Below are positions 10,549-20,800 of a stretch of 64,000 bases of DNA, piece by piece. The position numbers and the translations under genes are program-made. Source of the DNA: CAYRPN01 sp964426135 (lineage in GTDB: Bacteria > Planctomycetota > Phycisphaerae > Phycisphaerales > Phycisphaeraceae); assembly GCA_964426135.1 (NCBI GenBank), contig CAYRPN010000017.1, positions 1 to 64,000 on the forward strand, written 5' to 3'. The notes below the pieces were generated by a model. It did no database searches. It saw only the letters and a program-made list of their open reading frames with translations, and had not been told where the DNA came from. Position 1 is the first letter of the stretch, and each line of letters begins with the position of its first letter.

Positions 10549-11340
10549 ATGACAGCCCTCGACCTCACCGATGTTTTGAATCGCCTGGAGCGCGGCACGT
10601 TCATCCGCCGAACGGAATGGCACGACGAACTCGATTCGACCAATACCTTTGCCGCATCACTCGCGTCGCAGGTTCCGCTCGACCTGCCCTATCTCATCGG
10701 CGCCGTCCGCCAGACCGCAGGTCGGGGGCGGGGCCAGAACGCGTGGTGGTCTTCCCCTGGAGCGCTGACGTTTTCGTTGCTGCTGAATCCGCTGGACTAC
10801 GGATTGCCGTTCGTGCGTTGGCCGCAGGTCGCGTTGATGACGGGCCTTGCGGTCGCGGAGACACTGGAGCATTTTCTTCCGCCGTCCGCCGTGCAACTCA
10901 AGTGGCCCAATGACGTGTACGCCGCGGGTCGCAAAATCTGCGGGATCCTCACGGAAGTGCCAGGGGGCCGATCCGATCGGCTGGTCGTCGGCATCGGATT
11001 GAATGTCGGCAACACTCTGGCAGACGCCCCGGCGGACATTCAGGCCACCGCCGTCTCGTTGCGGGATTTACTGGGCGAGAGTCATCCTCCATTAGGCCTC
11101 GTGCTCACCACGCTGATTTCCCGTTGGGAAGCATGGTTTCAACGGCTGGTCGCGCAACAGATCGACTTCCCGAGCCTGTGGCAAACGAAGTGCTATCTCA
11201 CCGGCGCCCGGGTTTGCGTCACCGTCGGACCGGACTTACGCAGCGGAATCTGCCGCGGACTTGATCGGGACGGCGCGTTGCTGATCGAAACGCCAGCCGG
11301 GATCGAGCGCATTCTTGCCGGCACAGTACGGAAATACTGA
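10549..11340 (+). CDS. birA: Biotin--[acetyl-CoA-carboxylase] ligase without DNA-binding domain
   Basis: 263 residues. It activates biotin with ATP and attaches it to carrier-domain lysines. The family motifs are present: DSTNTFA near the N-terminus, the biotinyl-AMP loop QTAGRGRGQNAWWS (about 55-68), KWPNDVYA...KICGIL (about 119-134), and GIGLNVGN. There is no N-terminal winged helix, so it is a mono-functional enzyme rather than a BirA repressor. The C-terminal SH3-like domain (about 215-263) is complete. It follows pyc, whose Lys1114 is the obvious substrate. Confidence 0.93.
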   Translation: MTALDLTDVLNRLERGTFIRRTEWHDELDSTNTFAASLASQVPLDLPYLIGAVRQTAGRGRGQNAWWSSPGALTFSLLLNPLDYGLPFVRWPQVALMTGLAVAETLEHFLPPSAVQLKWPNDVYAAGRKICGILTEVPGGRSDRLVVGIGLNVGNTLADAPADIQATAVSLRDLLGESHPPLGLVLTTLISRWEAWFQRLVAQQIDFPSLWQTKCYLTGARVCVTVGPDLRSGICRGLDRDGALLIETPAGIERILAGTVRKY

Positions 11341-11661
11341 TCGAAAATGGGAAACCAGGCGGGCCGGCGTCAGCGGGATTTGTTGGTGCTGGGTTCACCG
11401 CGTTGTTCCACCTCGATGGCCTCGCAGGTGAGAGCAGACCTCAAACCTGAGTTTCGGATAAGCCGCTGCGTTGCGCCGTTAGCCCCCGGCTCCGCCGGGG
11501 GAGGAGCGCGGTAGAGATCGATCGCGCAACAACCGCACGGCAGAGTCCGCGCTTGGACGATCATCGACCGCCAATTGCCCGCCACCATCACCCCACCCCC
11601 GGCGGAGCCGGGGGCTAATGGCTTATCCGAAACTCAGGTCCAAAGCGAGATCGCGGCGAAC
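11341..11661. repeat. Nested palindrome R7 in intergenic region after birA
   Basis: Between birA and a convergent gene lies a nested inverted repeat. The outer arms are a perfect 20-mer: ACCTGAGTTTCGGATAAGCC at 11445-11464 and its complement at 11620-11639. Inside, a perfect 23-bp pair (11479-11501 and 11596-11618, core GCCCCCGGCTCCGCCGGGGG) forms both a self-hairpin in each arm and a long-range stem. About 95 bp of unique sequence lies in the loop. A single outer arm also occurs at 1675-1691. No protein frame is convincing. It may be a non-autonomous mobile element and could also end transcription from both sides. Confidence 0.88.
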
Positions 11662-14600
11662 TCACTCGCCGTAGCGAATGATGCGACCGTCCTGCGTGAC
11701 CATGTAGAGCGATCCCTGCGTCGCAATCAGGCCATCCCACACAGGCAGGGAATCGGTCTTGATTTCCACGAGCTTGTCGCCGCTGCGCACGTCCACGGCC
11801 CAGATCAGGCCGCCCTTCTTGCCGTTGAGCGCGTCGTTCTGCTCGTGCAGTTTCCTGCGCGTCGCTTCGTCGGCAATGGTGCGAAACGCGTTCTCTTCAT
11901 CCACCAGATCAGGAGCGCCGGCGATGAACAGCGTCTTGTCCGCCAGCACCATGCCCTGGACCATGATGGGCACGTCGGTGTTCCAGTCCTTCTTCACGAA
12001 GTCGCCGGCAGGCTGCTTGTTGCCTCCCGGTCTGCCCTTGCCGCCGGCGAATTTCATCGCCTTGCCGAACTGGCCCTCGGCGACCACCGCGCCGGCGATC
12101 GTTCCGTCGTTCCGGCGGCCCGAGGCGTCCTTCGCATTGCTGTCGTCGAACGAAAAACTCAGCACCGCCGTGGCGCTGCCGTACTTGCCCTTGCCCGGGC
12201 CGGCCGTGCGTGCGGCGATCTCCTTGTCCGTCACGTCGCCGTGGAAAATGTTCACCTCGTCGATGATTCCACCGAAGGGATGCGGCGACTCGTAATCGCC
12301 CACCGCCCCGCCGTCGTCGTCGCCGATCTCCGTCGCCTGCTTGGGCTCGGCGGGAATCAGACTGGCGGCGACCGCGGCATCGACGAGCTTGCCGTCCACG
12401 TAAAGCTGCACTTTCTTGTCCTTCGTCAGCACGCCGACCAGGTGCGCCCACTCGCCGACGATGCGCTTCTTGCCGGCGGCGGTGAACAGCTTGCTGTCCG
12501 CGCGGACGTGAAACTGCGGCTTGCCCTGCTCCAGCGTCAGCGCGTAGCCGTTGAGCGGCCCGCCGCGGGCGACGATCGCGCCGTTGGGCGCTTCCGCCTT
12601 GATCCACGCTTCCACGACGATCGCCTTGTTCGCGGGATTCAGGCTCGCGCTGTTGGCGATGCGCACCACGCCGCTGGTGTTGGCGACGGCATCGGCCGGC
12701 TTCGGCGCTGCGGGCGCCTCGCGCGAGGCGGCGAACAAGTGGTGCTCCATCGGCGTCGTCCAGCGGTAGTACTCGGGCTTGCGTCCGAAGCTGTAGACCC
12801 GCTCGTCGTCGAACACCATCACGCGGCCGGCCGGGGCGTACTTGCCCGCCTGGTAGTAACCGTTGTGCCCACCGGCGAAGTTCTTGCCGAAGACCCAGTA
12901 CGCGCGGTGGTACCACGTGTCGTCGAGGAACCCGCTGGGCGAGAAAAGATGGGCGCCCTCGCCGCGCTGAGCGGCGCCCTGCTCGATCGCGTTGCCGGAA
13001 ACGGGCCCCAGGTCCACGCGGTTGCCGTCGAAGTCGAACTTCTGCGAGCGCATGTAGATGAACTTGCCGTCGGTGGAAAGAATGTCGGGCAAACCCACGG
13101 GCATCTGCAGGGTTTTGAGCCGGGTCTGAATATCCTCGCCGGTCTGCGGATCGCGGTCGTCCATGACGCGCTCGACGAGGATCTTGCCGGTGAGCGCGTC
13201 GAGCTTGTAGAACCGCAGGCCGCCGTCGAGGAAAATCGAGCGTCCGCTGACGAACCAGGCCGCGTTGTCGTGCATGAGGATATTGCCATGGACGGGCCAG
13301 ATGGATTCGAGCTGGTCGAAGGCGATCATGCGCATGTCGGTCGGAGCGGCGCGGAAGCGCCAGGCCAGCGCGCCGTCCTCCTCGCGCAGGCAGTAGACAT
13401 GGCCATCCATGCTGCCGAAGTAAACGCGGCCCCGGTGAATCGTCGGGGGCGAGTCGATGCGACCGCCGGCGGTGAAGCTCCACGCGATCTCGCCCGTGGC
13501 CTGGTCGAGCGCATGGAGCTGGTGCGCGTCGCACTGCGCCAGGAAGAGCCGGCCGTTGGCGGCGACGAGGCTGGTGAGCCGGCCGCCGAGTTTCGCTTCC
13601 CACTTCTGCTTCACGGTGGCGGGCACGACCTGCCTGGTGAATCCGCGGCGGTCATTGGCGCCGCGGAACGTAGGCCAGTCGCCGGGGGCGGCGGTGGTCT
13701 CGGTCAGCGGCGCGGCATACGCGGGGCCGCGCTGGAGGCGGTCCTCGCCGGCGCGCGGCTTGGCGGCGGCGATGCGCGAGGCCATCGTCGGCGCCAGCGC
13801 GTTGATGCCGTAAAGCTTCGCCTCCGGGTAGCAGGCGCAGTCATTGGGCGGCGCGTAGAGCATGCCGTTGCACGGCAGCACGCCGTAGAGGCAGCCGCCG
13901 CGCACCCAGTGGTTGCAGGTCCAGTCCTTCTTCGCAAAGTCGACGAACTCGATGCCCGTGCGCGAAGGGATGATGAAACGATCGGTCGCCTTGGCGATGT
14001 GGCAGCGATGGTGGAACCAATAGGTGCTCTCATCCGGCGGGAAGGTGGACTTCACCTCGCCGGTCTGCGGATCGCGCCCGGTGTAGGCGCCGGTGTCTTT
14101 GGTCTGCGTGGTGGGCGCGGTCCAGACGAGGCCGCCGGTGACGAGCAGATCTTCCGGCGACATGTAACCGGACTGGTCGTGAGGCGCGTTCCAGCGTTCC
14201 TTGCCCGTGGCCAGATCGTACGCGCTCATCTTGCGGTCGCCGCCGGCGTAGAGCGCCACATCCTTGTAGATCAGCACGCGCGGGCTGATGTTCGTTGTGA
14301 CAATCGTGCGCCGACTGGCGGGCGTCTTCCACTGGTCGTCGCCTGTCTTCGGATCGACGCTCACCAGGTTGACGCCATCGTGCAACAGCACGCGCTCACC
14401 GTTGGTCGCCAGCGACAGCGGCAGCACCTTGCGGGTCTTCATCCAGAGCACCTTGCCCGTCGCCGCCTCCACCGCCATCACGCGCCGCGAGCGGTTCTCC
14501 CAGCCCTCGCTGCGGCCCATGGTGCGCGGACCGCTCTTCTCATCCGTTGCGTAATCGGGCAGCGGCCACGGCTCGTTGCCGGCGACGATGTACAGCATCC

Positions 14601-15534
14601 CGCCGAGTTCGAGAATCTCCTCCGCGCCTTTCGTCTCCTCGTAAACGCGCAAGGTCCGCCCCGTCGCGGCATCGAGCTGGCTCACCGGATCGTCGATGCC
14701 CAAGGTGGCATAGATGCGGTCGCCGGCGGCGACGAGCCGGCGCGCCAGTTGCGTCGGCCCGCTCTTCAAGGGGAACAGGTGCGTGTGCCACCGGCTGATG
14801 GGACGCTCCCACAGCGGAATGCCATTGAACGCGTCGCGGGCCCGGAGCATCCACTTCGGCGGCAGCAGGATCGACACGCGCGAGCCCTCATCCATGATGT
14901 AAAACATGCGCCCGCCGGCCGAAACCATCGCGCTCATGCTGGCCATGCGGTCGTGATGCCGCGACCAGCGCGGCCCGCCGAGCCACTGCAGATGCCGCGG
15001 CAGATCCACCGCCGTGTCGTGCGCCACCGCGTTGTTCGATGGATCGTGGAAATAATGCGTCCACTCGTCGGTGTTCGTCGGACGAGGCTTGGTGGTCTTC
15101 GACCAGTCGCCGTCCTTGCGGATCATCGCGACGCCCTGCGGAACCAGCACGCGCAGCATTTCGTCCCGCGTCACGGCGATCGTGCCATCGGACACCAGCA
15201 GATTGACCGTGTTGTCGCCATAAGGCAGTTGCTCGCTGGTGAGTCGGTCGATGCTGACCCATCCGTACTGGCCCGTCTTCTGAACATGGCGGCGTGCCTG
15301 GTCAACGGTGGCAGCGTCCCTGCTCAGTCCGTGGACGAGGTAACTCTCACTGGCGCGCAGCGCAGCGGTCAGCGCGCCATCGCCGCAGCCGAGGTGGACG
15401 ACGAGGCCGCCCTTGGTGCCTGACGTGGCGATCAGTTGGCGGGAGTCCGCCGCCGCGTCGGCAAACAGCGAAGTGGCCGCGGATGAAACCGCGACGATCG
15501 CGGAGAGGCAGAGGAAGGATTTGAACTGAAGCAT
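11662..15534 (-). CDS. Giant secreted protein: methyltransferase-like + PQQ propeller + LamG
   Basis: 1290 residues. A signal peptide (about 1-26) precedes a class-I methyltransferase-like Rossmann segment with motif I VVHLGCGDG at 45-53 and a post-motif region DNTVNLLVSDG. From about 170 to 930 come PQQ-type propeller repeats (for example AATGRTLRVYEE, DPKTGDDQWKT, DQATGEIAWSFTAGGRIDSPP, MDGHVYCLREEDGALAWRF), enough for two propellers split by an Ala/Arg-rich linker near residues 590-620. A LamG/concanavalin-like domain (about 955-1110) carries AWIKAEAPNGAIVARGG and GIIDEVNIFHGDV. The last 90 residues return to propeller sequence (GLIWAVDVRSGDKLVEIK), so the LamG domain looks inserted in the second propeller. 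A methyltransferase fold in an exported protein is odd. Substrates are unknown. Confidence 0.82.
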   Translation of the reverse strand: MLQFKSFLCLSAIVAVSSAATSLFADAAADSRQLIATSGTKGGLVVHLGCGDGALTAALRASESYLVHGLSRDAATVDQARRHVQKTGQYGWVSIDRLTSEQLPYGDNTVNLLVSDGTIAVTRDEMLRVLVPQGVAMIRKDGDWSKTTKPRPTNTDEWTHYFHDPSNNAVAHDTAVDLPRHLQWLGGPRWSRHHDRMASMSAMVSAGGRMFYIMDEGSRVSILLPPKWMLRARDAFNGIPLWERPISRWHTHLFPLKSGPTQLARRLVAAGDRIYATLGIDDPVSQLDAATGRTLRVYEETKGAEEILELGGMLYIVAGNEPWPLPDYATDEKSGPRTMGRSEGWENRSRRVMAVEAATGKVLWMKTRKVLPLSLATNGERVLLHDGVNLVSVDPKTGDDQWKTPASRRTIVTTNISPRVLIYKDVALYAGGDRKMSAYDLATGKERWNAPHDQSGYMSPEDLLVTGGLVWTAPTTQTKDTGAYTGRDPQTGEVKSTFPPDESTYWFHHRCHIAKATDRFIIPSRTGIEFVDFAKKDWTCNHWVRGGCLYGVLPCNGMLYAPPNDCACYPEAKLYGINALAPTMASRIAAAKPRAGEDRLQRGPAYAAPLTETTAAPGDWPTFRGANDRRGFTRQVVPATVKQKWEAKLGGRLTSLVAANGRLFLAQCDAHQLHALDQATGEIAWSFTAGGRIDSPPTIHRGRVYFGSMDGHVYCLREEDGALAWRFRAAPTDMRMIAFDQLESIWPVHGNILMHDNAAWFVSGRSIFLDGGLRFYKLDALTGKILVERVMDDRDPQTGEDIQTRLKTLQMPVGLPDILSTDGKFIYMRSQKFDFDGNRVDLGPVSGNAIEQGAAQRGEGAHLFSPSGFLDDTWYHRAYWVFGKNFAGGHNGYYQAGKYAPAGRVMVFDDERVYSFGRKPEYYRWTTPMEHHLFAASREAPAAPKPADAVANTSGVVRIANSASLNPANKAIVVEAWIKAEAPNGAIVARGGPLNGYALTLEQGKPQFHVRADSKLFTAAGKKRIVGEWAHLVGVLTKDKKVQLYVDGKLVDAAVAASLIPAEPKQATEIGDDDGGAVGDYESPHPFGGIIDEVNIFHGDVTDKEIAARTAGPGKGKYGSATAVLSFSFDDSNAKDASGRRNDGTIAGAVVAEGQFGKAMKFAGGKGRPGGNKQPAGDFVKKDWNTDVPIMVQGMVLADKTLFIAGAPDLVDEENAFRTIADEATRRKLHEQNDALNGKKGGLIWAVDVRSGDKLVEIKTDSLPVWDGLIATQGSLYMVTQDGRIIRYGE

Positions 15535-15701
15535 GTGGAGCTCCGACGGTGAAGTGACGAGCCAAGTCTATCGAGCATTTCAATCGAGCGTTACCACGAT
15601 TGCAGTCAACGAGCAAAGCGGCGAAGCAATCCGCAGGCGCCGGTTCGATGCGCGCCGATGCCAGCGAGGCGGTACGAGAAGGCCTTCCCGTCGCTCCTCG
15701 C

Positions 15702-16265
15702 TCACTCGTAGACGAATCGCGCTGTCGCCGTCGCATCTTGGTCGCTGACGATGCGTACCCAGTAAGCGCTGAACGCATCGGGGAACACATGGTCGAGGGG
15801 CTTGCCGGCCATCACGTCGAACGCGCCATACCTGGACCACCCTCCATTGCCGGTGACATCAACTTCGATCGTGAACTTCACCGATTCGGTGTGCTGATGC
15901 GACAGCGTGACGCGCTTGCGATCGTAGCCGGTCATGAGATAAGGATCGCTGGGGACGCCGGCTTTCACGGCTGAGTCTTTCCACGGGCCGCCGACGCCCC
16001 GCGGCTTGCCGAGTTTCCAGAGATCATCGACGGTGCCGACCCACAGCGCGCACTTCCCGTCGCTGGAGCGCACGATGTGTTCACCCGCCGGCGCATCGGC
16101 CGCCACGCCGGTCATGACGAGCAGCCCGCGATAGGACGCGTAATCCTTGATTCTGCGGTTGTGCGTCGCGTAGGTGATGGCCCACAGGCGATCCGCCCAC
16201 GCGACGACAGCCCCGCGCCAGGCTCGGTGATGTTGCCGCGTTCGGGAAGCGATTCGATGGCCGTG
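15702..16265 (-). pseudogene. Decayed remnant of a larger secreted protein gene
   Basis: The 3' part reads as a 137-residue frame from 16115 that ends DAFSAYWVRIVSDQDATATARFVYE, a beta-rich C-terminus that looks like the tail of a much longer protein. The same frame can be read upstream without a stop as GAVVAWADRLWAITYATHNR to about 16220. The sequence before it, DHTAIESLPERGNITEPGAG, is in a different frame, so a frameshift lies near 16210-16220. The N-terminus is missing: homology-like sequence stops where the neighbouring PNPOx gene ends (16269). I read this as a frameshifted, 5'-truncated pseudogene rather than a real small gene. The original function is unknown. Confidence 0.66.
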
Positions 16266-16268
16266 TGA

Positions 16269-16733
16269 TCAAGCCGCCCCAAGATCGATTTCCTTCGGAG
16301 TCAGGAACCCCAGGCGAGGGCTGATGATTTCAGCCGAGGCGATCTGGGTTTCAATCGTGACGGGCGAAAGATGATCGCGGTCACTGAGGGGGCCGACCGC
16401 AAATTGCCGAGCCCCGACCACCAGGTGATCCCAGACATCCTGCGCCTCGATCGGGCTGTAGTTGACGGTGGCGGTGCCCTTGAGCAGCACTACGTCGGCG
16501 TGATGCGGATCGCTGAAGCACCAGCAGACCTGCGGACGGCGGCGCAGATGATCGAGTTTCCGCGAACCGTCGGCCGTCAGCGTGATCAAGCGTCGCAGGC
16601 CTGCGCCGCGGAAGCCGGCCCGCATCCATCGGCCATGCGGGAAGCCGGATTCGTCGATGGTCGTGAACAAGCCCAGTTGCAGCCGGCCGATGATGTGCAG
16701 GGCTTCCAGTCGCAGTTGATGACTGTCGGTCAT
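16269..16733 (-). CDS. Pyridoxamine 5'-phosphate oxidase-like flavin-binding protein
   Basis: 154 residues resembling the small split-barrel (PNPOx-like, general stress protein 26) family that binds FMN or F420. Typical features are LGLFTTIDESGFPHGRWM (strand 1-2), RRLITLTADGSRKLDHLRRRPQVCWCFSD and VLLKGTATVNYS. The WMRA...TADGS...K pattern corresponds to the FMN phosphate site in this family. True PdxH is longer and has a C-terminal substrate motif that is absent here, so a pyridoxal role is unlikely. The ATG at 16733 is the best start. The last codons abut the decayed gene 15702-16265, so the original C-terminus may have been altered at that junction. Confidence 0.78.
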   Translation of the reverse strand: MTDSHQLRLEALHIIGRLQLGLFTTIDESGFPHGRWMRAGFRGAGLRRLITLTADGSRKLDHLRRRPQVCWCFSDPHHADVVLLKGTATVNYSPIEAQDVWDHLVVGARQFAVGPLSDRDHLSPVTIETQIASAEIISPRLGFLTPKEIDLGAA

Positions 16734-16798
16734 GGGAATACTCCGCGTGGCGGGGACGAACGTCGATGGATGGATCGTCCGTCAGTGGTTGATTTCGC

Positions 16799-17791
16799 TC
16801 ATTGCCGCCAGCTTTGCAGCAGGCGCATGTAGTTGGCTCGCTCGTACGCTCTCGGATCGGGGCAGCGCAGCAGGCTCATCGAGCCTCGCATCTGCTGCAT
16901 GGACTCGTATTCGTGCTGTTGCATCCATGTGGACAATTCATGGACGATCGTTCGGAGGAACTCAGGTCCGTGCTGGAGCAAGGCGGACACCGTCTGCACC
17001 GCCGTGGCGCCGCACATGATGGCCTTGACCGCATCGACCTGGCGATGCACGCCGCCGGTCAGCGCCAGGTCCATCTCCACCCGCCCATACAGCACCGCCA
17101 GCCAGCGCAGGCGCGGCAGCAGTTCATCCGAGTTCGACAAGTGCAACGTCGGCGACACATCCAGCGTTTCGGGGTCGACATCCGGCTGATAGAAGCGGTT
17201 GAACAGCACCAGCGCCTGGGCCCCGGCCTGCCTCAGCCGGTCCGCCAAATGGGGCAGCGACGTGTAATAAGGCGACAACTTCACCGCCAGCGGCAGATGC
17301 ACGCGGCGCTTGACCGCCCGCACCACCTCGACCAGTTCATCCTCGATCGACTGGCTGCTGCGGTGCAGGTCGGTGGCGATCTCGTAGACATTCAACTCCA
17401 GCCCGTCGGCGCCGGCCTGCTCGATCAGCTTCGCGTAATCCAGCCAGCCGCCGCGCGACGTGCCGTTGAGCGAGGCGATCACAGGCACTCGAACGGCCGC
17501 TTTGACTTTGCCCAGATGCTCCAGGTACTGGTGCGGCCCGAGCACGAAATCCTCCGGCGATGGGAGGTAGCTCAACGACTCAGCGAATGAATGCTCCACC
17601 GACTCCGTCGCGGTCAGCGTCGCCAGTTCCTCGCCGACGATCTGTTCCTCGAACAGCGATCGCAGCGTGATCATCGGCGCGCCGGCATCCTCCATGCGTC
17701 GAACGCCGTCCAGGTCATCGGACAGCGGACCGGCGCCGGGGACTATCGGGTGCGGCAGCGTCAGGCCGAGATAGGTGGTGGTGAGGTCCAT
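16799..17791 (-). CDS. Dihydroorotate dehydrogenase-like flavoprotein
   Basis: 330 residues, a TIM-barrel flavoprotein of the dihydroorotate dehydrogenase superfamily. It begins MDLTTTYLGLTLPHPIVPGAGPLSDD; the ATG at 17791 is chosen because the open frame continues upstream into the stop of the PFOR gene with unrelated sequence. Seen motifs are VPVIASLNGTSRGGWLDYAKLIEQAGADGLELN, LAVKLSPYYTSL (FMN-contact Lys), and DLALTGGVHRQVDAVKAIMCGATAVQ (FMN-phosphate loop). Such PyrD-like proteins beside pyruvate:ferredoxin oxidoreductase are known in several phyla, where the electron acceptor and substrate are unproven. The 64-base gap and shared strand make an operon with nifJ likely. It is probably not the housekeeping pyrD. 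Confidence 0.87.
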   Translation of the reverse strand: MDLTTTYLGLTLPHPIVPGAGPLSDDLDGVRRMEDAGAPMITLRSLFEEQIVGEELATLTATESVEHSFAESLSYLPSPEDFVLGPHQYLEHLGKVKAAVRVPVIASLNGTSRGGWLDYAKLIEQAGADGLELNVYEIATDLHRSSQSIEDELVEVVRAVKRRVHLPLAVKLSPYYTSLPHLADRLRQAGAQALVLFNRFYQPDVDPETLDVSPTLHLSNSDELLPRLRWLAVLYGRVEMDLALTGGVHRQVDAVKAIMCGATAVQTVSALLQHGPEFLRTIVHELSTWMQQHEYESMQQMRGSMSLLRCPDPRAYERANYMRLLQSWRQ

Positions 17792-17855
17792 GCGTGTTCC
17801 TGAAAAAGGCGAGCCGAAGGCTCCGAATCCGCGCGGCACATTCAAGGATCTGGAA

Positions 17856-20800
17856 TCATTTCGCCGGTTCCTTTTTCTCAACGCGGGTGGTCAGGTGCAT
17901 CTGCGCCAGTTGCTTGTAAAGATCCATGCGCAGCGCGGCATGGTGCTTGGCGGCCCGCGCCAGCCGCTTGAATCGCTGCCGGTCGATGGACTCCACCATG
18001 CGGAATCGCGCTTCGCCGGCCATGTAATCCTCGACGCTGCCCTTGAGCGGACCGCTGTCCAGGTGCAGCGCCGCCTCGCCGCGCAGGACCAGCCGCGGGT
18101 CGTAGCGATACAGCGGCCAGACTCCGCTTTGCACGGCTTTTTTCTGCTGCTCGCCGCCGAAGCGCAGATCGAATCCGTGGGCGATGCAGTGGCTGTAGGC
18201 GATGACGATCGCGGGGCCGGGGTAGGCCTCGGCTTCCTGGATGGCCTTGACCGTCTGGTTGTCGTTGGCGCCGAAGGCGATGGAGGCGACGTAGACGTGG
18301 CCGTAACTGATCGCCATCAGGCCCAGGTCTTTCTTGTGAATCGCCTTGCCGGAGGCGGCGAACTTGGCGGCGGCGCCCAGCGGCGTCGACTTGGACGCCT
18401 GCCCGCCCGTGTTGGAATAGACCTCGGTGTCGAGCACAAGCATCTTCACGTCGACGCCGCTGGCCATGACGTGATCGAGCCCGCCGTAGCCGATGTCGTA
18501 CGCCCAGCCGTCGCCGCCGATGAGCCAGACGCTCTTGCGGACCAGATAGTCGGCGATCTCGTCGAGTTGGCGGGCGGCTGGCAGCGCGATCTCGCGAAGC
18601 TTGCCGCGCAGTGCGACGACCTGTTCGCGCAGGCGGTGCACCTGGGCGTCGCTGGGGCGGGCTGTCGCCAGCAGTTCATCGACGAGCACCTGTCCCACCT
18701 GCGGCGCCAGCGCCTTGAGCAGATCCTGGGCGCGGTGCTGCATCTGATCGACCGCCAGCCTCATGCCGAAGCCGAACTCGGCGTTGTCCTCGAACAGCGA
18801 GTTGCTCCACGCCGGTCCGCGGCCGTCGCGATTGGTGGTCCAGGGAGTGGTGGGCAGGTTGCCGCCGTAAATCGACGAGCAACCGGTGGCGTTGGCGACG
18901 ACCAGCCGATCGCCCAGCAGTTGCGTCAGCAGCTTGAGGTAAGGCGTCTCGCCGCAGCCGGCGCAGGCGCCCGAGTACTCGAACAGCGGCTCGAAGAACT
19001 GCGTGCCCTTGACATCGACGCGCTCGATCCGGCTGCGTTCCACGGGCGGAATGGAAAGGAAAAAATCGTAGTACCCGCGCTCGGCGTCCACGTGCTCCAG
19101 GTGCGGGAGCATGTTGATCGCCTTGCGCCGCGGGTTGGCCTTGTCCTTGGCCGGGCACGCCTCGACGCACATGCCGCAGCCGGTGCAGTCCTGCGGCGCG
19201 ACCTGAATGGTGTACTTGAGGCCGCGCAGGTCCGGCGCCTTGTAATCCACGGAACGGAATCCCTGCGGGGCGGCATCGAGCGTCGCCGGCTCATAGGCCG
19301 CGGCGCGGATCGCCGCGTGCGGGCAGACGAAGGCGCACTTGTTGCACTGGATGCAGACGCGCTCGTCCCAGATGGGAATCTGCGTGGCGATGTCGCGCTT
19401 CTCCCATCGCGTCGTGCCGACGGGCCAGGTGCCGTCGGGAAGAAACGCGCTGACCGGCAGGCGGTCGCCGTGGCCCGCCATCATCACCGCCGAGACGCGC
19501 TGCACGAAATCCGGCGCCTGCGTCGAAACCAGCGAGAGCCGCGTGCCCGTCGCCGTGACGCGAGCCGGCACGTTCACTTCGTGAAGGTGCGACAGGGCCG
19601 CGTCGACCGCCGCGATATTCCGCTGCACAACCTGTTCGCCCTTGCGTTCATAGGTCTTGCGGATCGCATGCTTGATGCAGGCGATCGCCTGATCGGGATC
19701 GATGACCTTCGACACCGCGAAGAAGGCGGTCTGCATCACCGTGTTGATGCGGTTGCCCATGCCCGCATCGGTGGCGACGCGCTGGGCGTCGATGGCGTAG
19801 AGGCGCAGCCGCTTCTCGATGATCTGCGCCTGCACTTCGCGCGGCAGGTGATCCCACACCTGCTCGGGCGGAAAGTACGTGTTCAGCAACAGCGTCCCGC
19901 CGGGGGCGGCCAGTTCGACGATGTCGTACTTGTCGAGGAAGTTGAACTGATGACACGCGACCAGGTTGGCGCGCTCGATCAGGTACGCCGAGCGGATCGG
20001 CCTCGGGCCGAACCGCAGGTGCGAAATGGTTCGCGCCCCGGATTTCTTGGAGTCGTAGACGAAGAATCCCTGGGCGTTCAGGTCGGTTTCCTCGCCGATG
20101 ATCTTGATCGTGTTCTTGTTGGCGCCCACGGTGCCGTCGGCGCCCAGGCCGAAGAACACCGCGCGGTAGGTGTCGTCGCTCTCGGCGGTGAAGCTTTCGT
20201 CGAACGGGATCGAGCGATGCGTGACATCGTCGCTGATGCCGACGGTGAAGTGATTCATCGGCCTGTCGCCCGACAGATGGTCGAACACGGCCTTGACCAT
20301 CGCCGGCGTGAACTCCTTGCTCGACAACCCGTAGCGCCCGCCGACCACCCGTGGCTGGCGGGCGAAAGGGGAAACGCCCTGTGCGGCAGCATCGTGCAGC
20401 GCGGCGACGACGTCGAGATAAAGCGGATCGCCGATGGCGCCCGGTTCCTTCGTGCGGTCCAGTACGCCCAGCGTCTGCACGGTTTTCGGCAGCGCCGCCA
20501 GGAACGCGCGAATATCGAAGGGCCGATACAGCCGCACATTCAGCAGGCCGACCTTCTCGCCGCGCGACATCAGCGCTTCGACCGTTTCCTGCGCCGTCTG
20601 GCAGCCGGAGCCCATCGCCACGATGACCCGTTCCGCCTGCGGATGGCCCACGTAATCGAACAGGCGATAAGCCCGGCCGGTTCTGGCCGCGAATCGATCC
20701 ATCATGCCTTGCACGATGTCGGCGAACGCGTCGTAGAACGGATTGCACGCCTCGCGAGCCTGGAAAAAAACATCGGGGTTCTGAGCCGTGCCCCGGATGA

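Noticed and set aside
7043..11340. pyc-birA as a horizontally acquired block
   Set aside because: The wording of the codons felt slightly different from neighbours, but without counted codon use or a tree this cannot be supported.
11575..15423. Long open frame antisense to the PQQ/LamG gene
   Set aside because: It is a high-GC shadow of the minus-strand gene, has no domain, no signal and no ribosome site; the minus-strand frame carries clear motifs.
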